Part shown: one piece after another, positions 44,163 through 55,300 of the stretch | Layout of the letters: the number at the start of each line of letters is the position of its first letter | Numbering within the stretch: the first letter of the stretch is position 1 | Assembly (NCBI GenBank): GCA_964572845.1 | Contig: CAZNFX010000008.1 | Span: 179,775-243,774 of the forward strand | DNA: 64,000 bases | Direction: 5' to 3' | From: Bin55 sp964572845 | GTDB lineage: Bacteria > Pseudomonadota > Gammaproteobacteria > Pseudomonadales > Azotimanducaceae | Made by a program: the position numbers and the translations under genes | The notes under the pieces: generated by a model | Told to the model about the DNA's origin: nothing | The model's input: the letters and a program-made list of their open reading frames with translations, nothing else | Database searches by the model: none

Positions 44163-44187
44163 AATTTCAGTCTAACCTCGGTGTTCT

Positions 44188-44508
44188 TTACTTGGTATCA
44201 ATCTTTAGGTCTACGTCCACTCCTGCAGCGAGCTCGAGTTTCATCAATGCATCTATCGTCCGCTCCGGAGGATCGACGATATACATCAAACGCTTATGCG
44301 TTCGAATTTCATACTGGTCTCGAGCATCCTTGTTCACATGTGGCGAAATCAAAACGGTATACCGCTCGAACTTCGTAGGCAACGGAATGGGACCGAGCAC
44401 ACGTGCACCGGTCTGCTTTGTTGCCGACATAATTTCCTCGGCAGACTGATCGATCAGCCGATGATCGTATGCCTTCAGGCGTATTTGTATCCTGTTCTCT
44501 TCGGCCAC
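44188..44508 (-). CDS. rpsJ: 30S ribosomal protein S10
   Basis: 106 residues from the GTG at 44508, where the protein begins (M)AEENRIQIRLKAYDHRLIDQSAEEI, as in relatives; GGAT lies about 6 bases upstream. The frame is open for 29 codons before this with no S10 likeness. ARVLGPIPLPTKFERYTVLISPHVNKDARDQYEIRTHKRLMYIVDP is diagnostic. S10 is also NusE, part of the antitermination complex. First gene of the S10 operon, with its own promoter. Confidence 0.95.
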   Translation of the reverse strand: MAEENRIQIRLKAYDHRLIDQSAEEIMSATKQTGARVLGPIPLPTKFERYTVLISPHVNKDARDQYEIRTHKRLMYIVDPPERTIDALMKLELAAGVDVDLKIDTK

Positions 44509-44905
44509 CAAGCCATCCGCCACAATTGCTAAAACCTGGGACGTAGCATCGAGCACTTGAACGCATTCTTGCGAATAAGCGCTCAGTCCCAGCAAAGGGA
44601 TGAGGATTGTACTAATCCCTTCCGCTTGTGTAAACCTTTTCTACACGATCAGGTCGAAATTGTCGCAGTTAAGGCCCTATGGGCGTGCAATTCGTTGAGT
44701 ATTCGACGCCATGCCGCCTTCGACACCCGCTAAGTTGCGACATCGAGGCTTCACGAAGACGGCGTGCAGTAGCTTCGGCAAGGCGCACTGCCGAGAGCTT
44801 ATTGGCTTCAGTGCTTCGAAGCAGGATTTATCCTCGATTGTCCCCTAAGGGATGGCAGACTACCCTTCCAAGACTCGCCTAATCGAACTTGGTCTTTAAT
44901 CGAAG
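44509..44905. other. Region between the thiolase gene and rpsJ
   Basis: 397 bases containing the rpsJ promoter (44606-44634) and a 5' untranslated stretch of about 90 bases. The remainder, 44640-44905, holds no supportable gene; a 67-codon plus-strand frame at 44679-44882 lacks any family likeness. No clear intrinsic terminator for the thiolase gene was found. Confidence 0.55.
44606..44634 (-). promoter_or_regulatory. Sigma-70 promoter of the S10 operon
   Basis: On the minus strand: -35 TTTACA at 44634-44629 (consensus TTGACA), a 17-base spacer, and -10 TACAAT at 44611-44606 (consensus TATAAT). This is a near-consensus arrangement with ideal spacing. Transcription would start near 44599, about 90 bases before the rpsJ GTG. 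It separates rpsJ and the following genes from the inserted thiolase unit. Confidence 0.75.
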
Positions 44906-46048
44906 CTACGCTTGCGCACTCTCCAAGATGTGTATCCCGCAAGCACTTCCCAATCCAATGACGTGAGTCAATCCAATGCGTGCGTTTTCGACCTGCCGTT
45001 GTCCAGCTTCACCTCTGAGGTGCGTCGACACTTCATAGATGTTTGCAATCCCGGTAGCGCCGAGAGGGTGTCCTTTAGAAAGCAGTCCTCCAGAAACATT
45101 GACGGGTACTCGTCCGCCTAGTTCCACATCGCCGTCATCAATCAGACGACCTGCTTCCCCATCGTCGCAGAGGCCCAAATTCTCGTAATGCAGAATTTCT
45201 GCCGTAGCAAAACAATCGTGAAGTTCGACCAGATCAATGTCTTCGGGACCCACGCCAGCCATTTCGTAGGCTGCCTTGGATGCTTTGCGTGTGCACGTGT
45301 TGACATCAGGCATCACAAGATCTCGTTCCTGCCAGGGGTCCGACGTCAGCACCGACGCGCGCACCTTCACGGCCCTTGACATCAATCCAAGCTCTCTCGC
45401 CTTGGACTCCGACGCAATCACCGCAGCCGCTGCGCCATCGACGTTGACTGAACACATCAGCTTGGTATTGGGGTAAGAAATCATTTCCGAATTCATTACG
45501 GTCTCCAACGGCGTCTCGATCTGGTACATCGCCTTTGGATTCATGGTTGAGTGATGGTGGTTCTTCACACTGACTTTAGCGAACTGCTCAAACGTAGTTC
45601 CGTATTGTCGAGTATGCTCCAATCCGGCTTCAGCAAAGACCGAGGGCATGGTTCCTGAACCCAGCAGGCCTTCCTTGGAGATCCCTCGAGATCCGCCCCC
45701 ACCAAGTAGGCCTCTTCCCATCTGTTCCACGCCGACAGCCAATACGAGATCGTAGAGTTCAGCCTTTACCGAGGTCCAAGCTTCACGGAAAGCTGTCGCA
45801 CCCGTAGCGCATGCATTGGCTACGTTCACAACGGGAATGCCCGTTTGTCCAATCTGCTGCAGAACGCGTTGTCCGACCATGCCTCCGGCTTGGTTCAGAT
45901 TGCCACAATACAGCGCTTGCATGTCCTGTATTGTCAATCCCGCGTCGTCAAGAGCGAGCAGTGCTGCTTCCGCACCCAACTGGGGAACGCTTTTCTCTGG
46001 AAAGCGGCCGAATTTAATCATGTCGACGCCAACGATGTATGCGTCCAT
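44906..46048 (-). CDS. SCPx/lipid-transfer-type thiolase
   Basis: 380 residues. Cys80 in NACATGA is the acylated nucleophile; His277 in ELHDCFA and His327 in SKGHPLGATG fit the thiolase active site, and Cys370 lies near the C-terminal GSACGIHIL. The HDCF form is typical of sterol-carrier-protein-x and Ltp2-like thiolases rather than FadA. It is encoded 10 bases after a DUF35 zinc-ribbon/OB-fold protein, a known partner of such thiolases and of aldolase or HMG-CoA synthase relatives. It probably cleaves or condenses an acyl-CoA; the substrate is unknown. Unusually it lies between tuf and rpsJ. Confidence 0.9.
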   Translation of the reverse strand: MDAYIVGVDMIKFGRFPEKSVPQLGAEAALLALDDAGLTIQDMQALYCGNLNQAGGMVGQRVLQQIGQTGIPVVNVANACATGATAFREAWTSVKAELYDLVLAVGVEQMGRGLLGGGGSRGISKEGLLGSGTMPSVFAEAGLEHTRQYGTTFEQFAKVSVKNHHHSTMNPKAMYQIETPLETVMNSEMISYPNTKLMCSVNVDGAAAAVIASESKARELGLMSRAVKVRASVLTSDPWQERDLVMPDVNTCTRKASKAAYEMAGVGPEDIDLVELHDCFATAEILHYENLGLCDDGEAGRLIDDGDVELGGRVPVNVSGGLLSKGHPLGATGIANIYEVSTHLRGEAGQRQVENARIGLTHVIGLGSACGIHILESAQA

Positions 46049-46058
46049 ATTGATCCTC

Positions 46059-46484
46059 CTAATGTGATCCGTTTACAGGTCGAAAGAAGAAAGCAATGTA
46101 ACTATTGCCTTCGCTGTCCTTGCGACCCAAGGCGTCGCCAAACACTATCTCCACGGGCATATCAAACTCAATCGCACTCGGATCAGGTTCGACATCTATG
46201 AGATTTCCTTTCAACGTTCCTCCTCCATTCACATCGACGATCGCCGATATGTAAGGCACATCGACGCCGGGAAACGACCGGTGAACTATGGAGTAGGCAT
46301 ACAACTTGCCCTGATTCCCAAGGCGAAATGGTTTCATACTGTCGCGTGCGCCACACTTGGAGCAGTGATCGCGGGACCCAATAAAAACTGCACCGCAGTT
46401 CTGGCACCGATGTCCCTCTAGGAACGGTTCACCACTCTCCGAGAGCTTCAGGTAGTCGACAACGGGCAACGGTGATTCAGACAA
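46059..46484 (-). CDS. DUF35 zinc-ribbon/OB-fold protein, thiolase partner
   Basis: 141 residues. The N-terminal rubredoxin-like zinc ribbon uses Cys27-x2-Cys30 and Cys41-x2-Cys44 (GHRCQNCGAVF, HCSKCGA). An OB-fold follows (GKLYAYSIVHRSFPGVDVPYISAIVDVNGGGTLKGNL). Such proteins form complexes with thiolase-fold partners and help shape the acyl-CoA site; the thiolase gene starts 10 bases downstream, so the pair is almost certainly functional together. Confidence 0.9.
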   Translation of the reverse strand: MSESPLPVVDYLKLSESGEPFLEGHRCQNCGAVFIGSRDHCSKCGARDSMKPFRLGNQGKLYAYSIVHRSFPGVDVPYISAIVDVNGGGTLKGNLIDVEPDPSAIEFDMPVEIVFGDALGRKDSEGNSYIAFFFRPVNGSH

Positions 46485-46556
46485 TGTTCAACCCTGTTTT
46501 GCGATACGCGCATTTAAGTATACGTGCATGGACCTGCAAGCGTTCTGTTCGATGAT

Positions 46557-47807
46557 TCAAGAAGAGGAATCCACAAGCGTTGCTCTGGGAGGATCAATTA
46601 GCACGAGGTTGTGGCCGACGGAAACGACAATTCGTCCATCGGACAACCTTAACGCCGCACGTGAAGGCGCTTGAATCAACTTGATCAGACGCGCGTGACC
46701 TCCATCCTCCAGGTCGAATACGCCAGTGACCTCTTCGCATCGAGATTTCTCGTAACAGTTCTCCCACGTGCCACTTACAACTGCTATGGTTCTCGCACAT
46801 TCGTCCAACCTACTTCCAGCACTAGCCTCTTCGCACTGGGCATCGGGAAATCGAAACCAGCCTATGACGTTGGAGAACCCCTCTACGTCGACTAACCCAC
46901 TCAAGTCCCATGAATCGATTGTTTCGTTTGTGTCGTTGTCGGTCAATACGAGCCGGTTGAATGTACCGTCCACACCTACAGTGAACTCCGCGTCGCTATT
47001 CGATCTTTGGGGGTGCCAAACACAATTCCGAGTGCTCCCGCCACGCATCCCCCATAGGACCCTCGATCCCGTGTCGCAAGTTGCGTAGGCGTTACGCCAC
47101 CAATTGCGGCTTGCGTAAGCGTATTCTCCCCTCACCTCTTCACGTTGAAGTGCGCTTGAGGGCTTGTCAATTCGATTGGCAACTAACGTTTCAACCAATT
47201 CGACTTGTGTGCCAGCGCCAAATCTTTCGCCTGAGTCCACATCAAACCCAATCCAGGCAGGAGCCTGCCGCACAGAAGCGGCGAACAGATAATCTCGCAT
47301 CGGTTCGACAAAGCGTTGCACTCGCAAGTCCGAGCAGTTCTTGCACGGCCACGTAAACGTAGGTTCAGCATTGCCCAGCGGCATTGCATGCACATCAAAG
47401 TTCATGCCGTGCAGCACTCCAAACATCCAACTTCCCCATTCGTAACCAGCGAACCATAGTCCGTCCGGTCCTTGAATGAGACCAAATCCGTAGTACTTGT
47501 GCTTGAATTCGTCCTTGCTTTCCAGATTGAAATCGTGATCGTAGATTGCTATTTGCCTGTCCGTGATCACAAGGAGACGGCCATCCTCGCGTTCAACGAG
47601 TAGCACATTCGTCGATTCGTTCGACCTACCAACTGGTTCAGTCTGATGGAATACCTTCAAATGCTCCACGTCCAATGATGTGGTCGAACTGATGCAACCA
47701 GACATCGAAAGCAAAGAGAACAGGACTATTGTGATGTGGAGCAGCAGTAAGAATCCATTCGTGAATCTGGCTTGAGCGTGCGCAACTCCCTCAACTGGAT
47801 CTTGCAA
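46557..47807 (-). CDS. Putative lipoprotein of unknown function
   Basis: About 416 residues if started at the TTG near 47807; the exact start is uncertain (TTG at 47813 also possible). A hydrophobic signal with lipobox-like LLSMSGC (GFLLLLHITIVLFSLLSMSGC) marks the N-terminus. A longer frame reaching into tuf crosses the tuf terminator and is unlikely. The body is beta-rich with short repeats such as EREDGRLLVITDRQIAIYD, suggesting a propeller-like fold, and it has a CKNC pair. No family was recognised. It lies between tuf and the DUF35 gene. Confidence 0.65.
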   Translation of the reverse strand: MQDPVEGVAHAQARFTNGFLLLLHITIVLFSLLSMSGCISSTTSLDVEHLKVFHQTEPVGRSNESTNVLLVEREDGRLLVITDRQIAIYDHDFNLESKDEFKHKYYGFGLIQGPDGLWFAGYEWGSWMFGVLHGMNFDVHAMPLGNAEPTFTWPCKNCSDLRVQRFVEPMRDYLFAASVRQAPAWIGFDVDSGERFGAGTQVELVETLVANRIDKPSSALQREEVRGEYAYASRNWWRNAYATCDTGSRVLWGMRGGSTRNCVWHPQRSNSDAEFTVGVDGTFNRLVLTDNDTNETIDSWDLSGLVDVEGFSNVIGWFRFPDAQCEEASAGSRLDECARTIAVVSGTWENCYEKSRCEEVTGVFDLEDGGHARLIKLIQAPSRAALRLSDGRIVVSVGHNLVLIDPPRATLVDSSS

Positions 47808-47827
47808 CGCCAATCTCTCAAATGCAA

Positions 47828-47861
47828 AAGAGCCTCGGCATGCTAGCAAGCCGAGGCTCTT
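47828..47861 (-). terminator. Intrinsic terminator after tuf
   Basis: On the minus strand, a perfect 12-bp stem AAGAGCCTCGGC / GCCGAGGCTCTT (arms 47861-47850 and 47839-47828) with a 10-base loop, followed by a T-rich tail (TTTGCATT). It lies 26 bases past the tuf stop codon. It should end the str-operon transcript before the inserted lipoprotein gene. Confidence 0.85.
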
Positions 47862-47886
47862 GTACCAATGAAAGTGCTTTCGGGGA

Positions 47887-49086
47887 TTACTCAATAATGC
47901 TGGTAACAACTCCCGCGCCGACAGTTCTGCCGCCTTCCCTGATGGCGAAGCGCAATCCCTCGTCCATGGCGATCGGACTGATCAGGTCCACATTCAGCTC
48001 GACGTTGTCGCCCGGCATGACCATTTCTACACCCTCATTGAGCGTAACTTCGCCGGTTACGTCCGTCGTTCGAAAATAGAACTGAGGCCGATAGTGACTT
48101 TGGAATGGAGAATGCCTACCGCCTTCGTCCTTCGACAGCACATAGACTTGAGCCGAGAACTTCGTGTGTGGCGTAATCGAACCTGGAATTGCTAGCACCT
48201 GGCCGCGTTCGACCTCCTGCCGCTTGACACCACGCAGCAACACGCCAATATTCTCGCCTGCACGACCCTCGTCGAGCAACTTGCGGAACATTTCAACGCC
48301 GGTACATGTCGTCGTCTGAGTATCTCGAATACCCACGATCTCAACTTCGTCGCCTACCTTGACCACTCCTCGGTCTACGCGACCCGTGACAACCGTGCCT
48401 CGCCCGGATATCGAGAATACGTCCTCGATGGGCATTAGGAAGGGCGCATCGATGGGTCGCTCTGGCTCTGGGATGAAGTCGTCCAACCGCTCGATGAGTT
48501 CACGTACGCTACCTGCTGCATCGTCGCCGGTGTCACCTTCCATTGCCTTCAGCGCACTGCCAACGACAATCGGAGAATCGGGATCGAATTCGTAGGACTC
48601 CAGCAATTCCTGAATGTCCATCGTGACCAACTCAACGAAATCGTCTCGCTCGTCGTCATCCAGCATGTCTACCTTGTTCAAGTAGACAATGATCCGGGGT
48701 ACTCCCACTTGTCGCGCAAGCAGAATATGCTCTCGGGTTTGAGGCATCGGGCCGTCGACGGCTGACACGACAAGGATCGCGCCGTCCATCTGGGCAGCAC
48801 CAGTGATCATGTTCTTTACGTAGTCCGCGTGCCCTGGACAGTCCACGTGGGCATAATGCCGGTTGGCCGACTCGTACTCCACGTGCGTTGTAGCGATCGT
48901 GATCCCGCGCTCTCTTTCTTCGGGCGCATTGTCGATCTCGTCGAAATTTTTGATGTCGCCCGTGCCAATGTCAGCGGCACAAATCATCGTCATGGCGGCC
49001 GTCAATGTCGTCTTGCCATGGTCCACGTGACCGATCGTCCCTACGTTCACGTGTGGCTTGGTACGCTCAAACTTCTCCTTAGCCAT
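47887..49086 (-). CDS. tuf: Elongation factor Tu
   Basis: 399 residues. G1 GHVDHGKTT, G3 DCPGHADY, G4 NKVD (NKCD in E. coli) and G5 SALK are all present, as are domains II and III to the end GVVTSIIE. It delivers aminoacyl-tRNA to the ribosome. It follows fusA across a 68-base gap that contains a hairpin. tRNA-Trp at the far end of the window is where a second tuf copy often sits, so another copy may lie beyond the window. Confidence 0.98.
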   Translation of the reverse strand: MAKEKFERTKPHVNVGTIGHVDHGKTTLTAAMTMICAADIGTGDIKNFDEIDNAPEERERGITIATTHVEYESANRHYAHVDCPGHADYVKNMITGAAQMDGAILVVSAVDGPMPQTREHILLARQVGVPRIIVYLNKVDMLDDDERDDFVELVTMDIQELLESYEFDPDSPIVVGSALKAMEGDTGDDAAGSVRELIERLDDFIPEPERPIDAPFLMPIEDVFSISGRGTVVTGRVDRGVVKVGDEVEIVGIRDTQTTTCTGVEMFRKLLDEGRAGENIGVLLRGVKRQEVERGQVLAIPGSITPHTKFSAQVYVLSKDEGGRHSPFQSHYRPQFYFRTTDVTGEVTLNEGVEMVMPGDNVELNVDLISPIAMDEGLRFAIREGGRTVGAGVVTSIIE

Positions 49087-49115
49087 TGGTTAATTCTCCA
49101 TACAGTTTCACTTAT

Positions 49116-49135
49116 CCGATGCGGGCACGCATCGG
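49116..49135 (-). other. Hairpin between fusA and tuf
   Basis: A perfect 8-bp stem CCGATGCG / CGCATCGG with a 4-base loop, in the 68-base fusA-tuf gap. No T tract follows, so it is more likely a processing site or partial attenuator than a terminator. Confidence 0.55.
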
Positions 49136-49154
49136 GTTACTTCACAGCGTTCAG

Positions 49155-51248
<2,094 letters not shown>

Positions 51249-51324
51249 TCCTCTACTCCATGCAAGAATTCAAACGAACGCCAATAATCGTCCGTTGGCT
51301 ACGGGCTATTCGTCGTCTGTCGTT

Positions 51325-51795
51325 CTAATAGCGATAGTGTGCAAAGGCTCTGTTGGCCTCTGCTTGACGATGGACGTCAGTACGTTTTCTAATTGCTGCA
51401 CCGCGACCGTTGGCGGCGTCGACCAGTTCACCAGCCAAGCGAGATGCCATCGTCTTTTCGCCACGTGCACGCGCCGAATCAACAATCCAACGCATGGCCA
51501 AAGCAGTCCGTCGCGATGGACGCACCTCGACGGGAACCGGCAAATTGGAACTTCCTACACGACGCGACTTCACTTCCAGAGTCGGCGCGACCTCCTCCAA
51601 GGCCTTGTCGAAAATTTCAACCGGGTCGGTGTGTTCACGATTCTCAACAATTTCCAATGCACCATAGACGATGCGTTCTGCAACCGACTTCTTCCCGTTG
51701 ACCATCACATGGTTGACGAACTTCGCTACCATCTCGTTGTGGTACTTGGGGTCGGGCAATATCACCCGCTTGGTACTGACACGTCTACGCGACAT
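51325..51795 (-). CDS. rpsG: 30S ribosomal protein S7
   Basis: 156 residues. MSRRRVSTKRVILPDPKYHNEMVAKFVNHVMVNGKKSVAERIVYGA is the S7 start; PVEVRPSRRTALAMRWIVDSARARGEKTMASRLA follows. In E. coli S7 represses the str operon. The C-terminal tail ends HRQAEANRAFAHYRY. Confidence 0.97.
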   Translation of the reverse strand: MSRRRVSTKRVILPDPKYHNEMVAKFVNHVMVNGKKSVAERIVYGALEIVENREHTDPVEIFDKALEEVAPTLEVKSRRVGSSNLPVPVEVRPSRRTALAMRWIVDSARARGEKTMASRLAGELVDAANGRGAAIRKRTDVHRQAEANRAFAHYRY

Positions 51796-51819
51796 TCTGC
51801 CGAATACTCCTATCCAATA

Positions 51820-52191
51820 CTAATTTGGACGTTTAGTTCCATACTTCGATCGGCCTTGGCGTCGATCTTCTACACCGGTTGCGTCGAGCGTTCCCCGAAT
51901 GGTGTGGTAGCGCACGCCCGGCAGGTCCTTCACTCGGCCACCTCGAATCAACACGGTGCTATGTTCCTGCAGGGTATGGCGCTCCCCAGGGATGTAGGCA
52001 TTGACCTCGTAGCCGTTCATGAGTCGTACGCGACACACCTTGCGCATAGCCGAATTCGGCTTTCTCGGCGTGGTCGTATAGACGCGAATGCATACACCGC
52101 GCTTTTGCGGATTCCCCTCCAACGCAATGGAGGGACTCTTCTTTACCTTTCGCTTCCGCGGCTTGCGTATGAGTTGATTGATGGTCGTCAA
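51820..52191 (-). CDS. rpsL: 30S ribosomal protein S12
   Basis: 123 residues, starting at TTG with GAGGG about 7 bases upstream. The N-terminus TINQLIRKPRKRKVKKSPS and the loop GVCIRVYTTTPRKPNSAMRKV are standard except that residue 43 is Arg (codon 52065-52063) where most bacteria have Lys. Lys88 region (GGRVKDLPGVRYH) is normal. S12 controls decoding accuracy. First gene of the str operon. Confidence 0.97.
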   Translation of the reverse strand: MTTINQLIRKPRKRKVKKSPSIALEGNPQKRGVCIRVYTTTPRKPNSAMRKVCRVRLMNGYEVNAYIPGERHTLQEHSTVLIRGGRVKDLPGVRYHTIRGTLDATGVEDRRQGRSKYGTKRPN

Positions 52192-52240
52192 GGACTTGCC
52201 CTCTTCGTTTATGTGCCCTTAGGCATTCACATCATGCGTT

Positions 52241-52269
52241 GGGCGCGGAATTGTATTTGCTCCGCGCCC
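52241..52269 (-). other. Hairpin between rpoC and rpsL
   Basis: A perfect 9-bp GC-rich stem GGGCGCGGA / TCCGCGCCC with an 11-base loop, lying in the 109-base gap between the rpoC stop and the rpsL start. There is no T tract on the minus strand, so it is a likely processing or attenuation site rather than a full terminator. Confidence 0.6.
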
Positions 52270-52300
52270 TTGTCGCAAGTGCTGTTCAGTATGAGTTTCG

Positions 52301-55300
52301 CTATTCCCGATCCTGCTCCGAAAGCATCTCCGCCAGTGAGCGTTCAATTTCCTCGGGCGTGGCTTCGCGGATTTTCGCCTCTCGAACCGTAAGCTCCTCG
52401 GCGCGGCGCTGCTTGCGGTTCCGGTGATAGGACAATCCCGTTCCGGCTGGAATCAACCGTCCCACTACAACGTTTTCCTTCAAGCCGCGCAATGCGTCTC
52501 GTTTGCCAGTAACGGCCGCTTCGGTGAGCACACGCGTGGTCTCTTGGAACGAAGCTGCCGAAATGAACGAATCGGTGGCTAACGATCCACGTGTTATGCC
52601 GAGCAGCACTCTATTGAACTTGATCGGTTCCTTGCCGTCTTCGGCTAGCCTCTTGTTTTCCTCAACGATCTCCGAGTGCTCCACTTGCTCGCCTCGTACA
52701 AAGGTCGAGTCTCCGCTCGACACAATCTCCGCCTTGCGCAGCATTTGGCGCACGATCACTTCGATGTGCTTGTCGTTGATGACGACTCCCTGCAAGCGGT
52801 ATACATCCTGTATGCCATTGATGATGTACTCAGCGAGTTCGGCTATGCCTCGCAATCGCAGAATGTCGTGCGGATCGTATGCTCCGTCGCATATCACGTC
52901 GCCCTTTGTGACTTCCTCACCGGCAACCACGGTTATGTTGCGAGTCTTTGGAATGAGCATCTCCACTGGATCCGACGGCTCGGAATCTTCCGCATGCTTG
53001 GGCTCTATGATGAGTCGGACCTTGGTTAGCGTGTCCTTGCCCAGGGCCACCGTGCCCGATGCCTCTGCAAGAACCGCGTTCTCCTTGGGCCGGCGAGCTT
53101 CAAATAGCTCTATGACCCGCGGCAGTCCGCCAACAATGTCGTCGGTCTTCTTGCTTTCCTGCGGAACCTTGGCCACTACCTCGCCTTCTTTGACACGTGC
53201 TCCAGACTCAAGCAGCACGCTGGCTCCGCCGGGTAACGAGAAATGAACCAGCACCTCGGAACTCTTGGCTTTAGTCTTGGTAACAGCGATTCCAGGTCGC
53301 AGCTGCAGTCCGGCCTCGGGTCGCTCCGAGTCAGGGATCACGCTCAGAATCGAGAGACCCGTCTCTTCATCCACTTGGGTTCGAACGGATCGCCCTTCTT
53401 CCATTTCGACATACGTCGCGTAGCCATTTACTTCCGAGACGATGGGGTGATAGTGGGGATCCCACGTAGCAATTACTTGTCCGGCGTCAACGGTGTCGCC
53501 GTCTTCTACGGTCAGCGTTGCACCGTAAGGCAAGGGATATCGCTCCCTCTCGCGACCGCTCTCATCAAAGATCTCGACCTTGCCAGATCGCGTGACGGCA
53601 ACTGAGTTGCCCTCTGCGTTCCTGACGCGATTGAAATTGCGGAAACGCACAATCCCGCCGTTCTTCACCTGCACGCTGTCGTCCGCAGTTGCCCGAGATG
53701 CCGCACCTCCTATATGGAACGTGCGCAGAGTCAACTGTGTGCCAGGTTCGCCGATCGATTGCGCCGCAATGACGCCGACGGCTTCCCCTACATTGACCAG
53801 CTGGCCACGTGCCAAGTCTCGCCCATAGCATTTGGCGCACAATCCATACCTAGTCTCGCATGTGATGGGAGACCGCACATAGATTTCATCGATGCCAAGG
53901 GTTTCAATGACATCAACCCACTCCTCGTCGACCATGGTGCCCGACTTAATGACGACTTCGCCGTCGTCATTGAGGATGTCTCGAGCGAGAACACGACCCA
54001 AAACGCGTACGGACAACGGTTCAACAACTTCAACGCCTTCGATTTGTGCGGTGACTCGCAGGCCGTGCTCAGTCCCACAATCGTATTCGGTAATCACGAG
54101 GTCTTGCGACACATCCACCAACCGTCGCGTCAAGTAGCCGGCATTTGCGGTCTTGAGCGCGGTGTCAGCCAGTCCCTTTCGCGAACCGTGCGTCGATATG
54201 AAGTACTCGTTGACCGTCAGACCTTCGCGGAAGTTGGAAATGATTGGAGTCTCGATGATCGTCCCATCCGGACGGGCCATCAATCCCCGCATTCCTGCCA
54301 GCTGCCGAATCTGTGCGGGTGAGCCTCTCGCCTTCGAATCTGCGTATATGTACACGGAGTTGAACGAGTCCTGTTCCTCCTCATCTCCTTCACGATTCGT
54401 CACGCGTTCCTTGGATATGCCGTCCATCATTCGCCCACCGATGAGTTCGCTGGACCGTGTCCAAATGTCCACGGCCTTGTTGTACTTCTCCGTAGGCGAC
54501 AGAAGGTTGTCGCGGAACTGGCGTTCAAGTTCTGTAATTTCCGTGAACGCTTCTCCAATGATCCCCGACTTCTCGTCCGGAATGACAAAGTCGTCCACTC
54601 CGATGGAGCATCCGGACAAAGTTGAATACTTGAACCCGGCGTACATCAGCTGATCAGCGAATACAACGGTCTCCTTCAGGCCTACACGGCGGTAGCAGAC
54701 GTCCACGAGCTCGGAAATCGCGCTTCTCTTGAGCACTTTGTTTACATATGAATAGTTGAGACCCGGTGGCAGCAAATCGGCCAACATGGCCCGTCCGACC
54801 GTAGTGTCGACGACCTGAGTGTTCTGGTTGCCACTGGCGTCTGTCTCGGTCAGCCGCAGACGTATCCGCGCATGCAGGTCAACAACATCGTTGAAGTACG
54901 CTCGCTCCACCTCGGCGGTGTCAGCGAAGACCATGCCCTCGCCCTTGGCGTTGATGCGGTCGCGGGTCAAGTAGTACAGTCCAAGCACTACGTCCTGATT
55001 CGGAACGATGATCGGATCGCCGCTAGCGGGCGACAGAATGTTGTTGGTGGACATCATGAGTGCCCGTGCTTCCAATTGCGCTTCCAGCGTCAACGGCACG
55101 TGAACCGCCATCTGATCGCCGTCGAAGTCGGCGTTGTAGGCCACACAGACAAGGGGGTGCAGCTGAATTGCCTTGCCCTCTACCAGAACTGGCTCGAACG
55201 CCTGAATGCCCAGCCTATGCAACGTGGGGGCACGGTTGAGGAGCACAGGATGCTCCCGGATCACGTCTGCCAAAATGTCCCACACCTGCGGATGCTCTTC

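Noticed and set aside
44679..44882. 67-codon plus-strand gene between the thiolase gene and rpsJ
   Set aside because: Arg/Ser-rich frame with no family likeness or ribosome site.
52503..53246. 247-codon plus-strand frame opposite rpoC
   Set aside because: Low-complexity Ser/Thr/Arg composition typical of the strand opposite a conserved gene.
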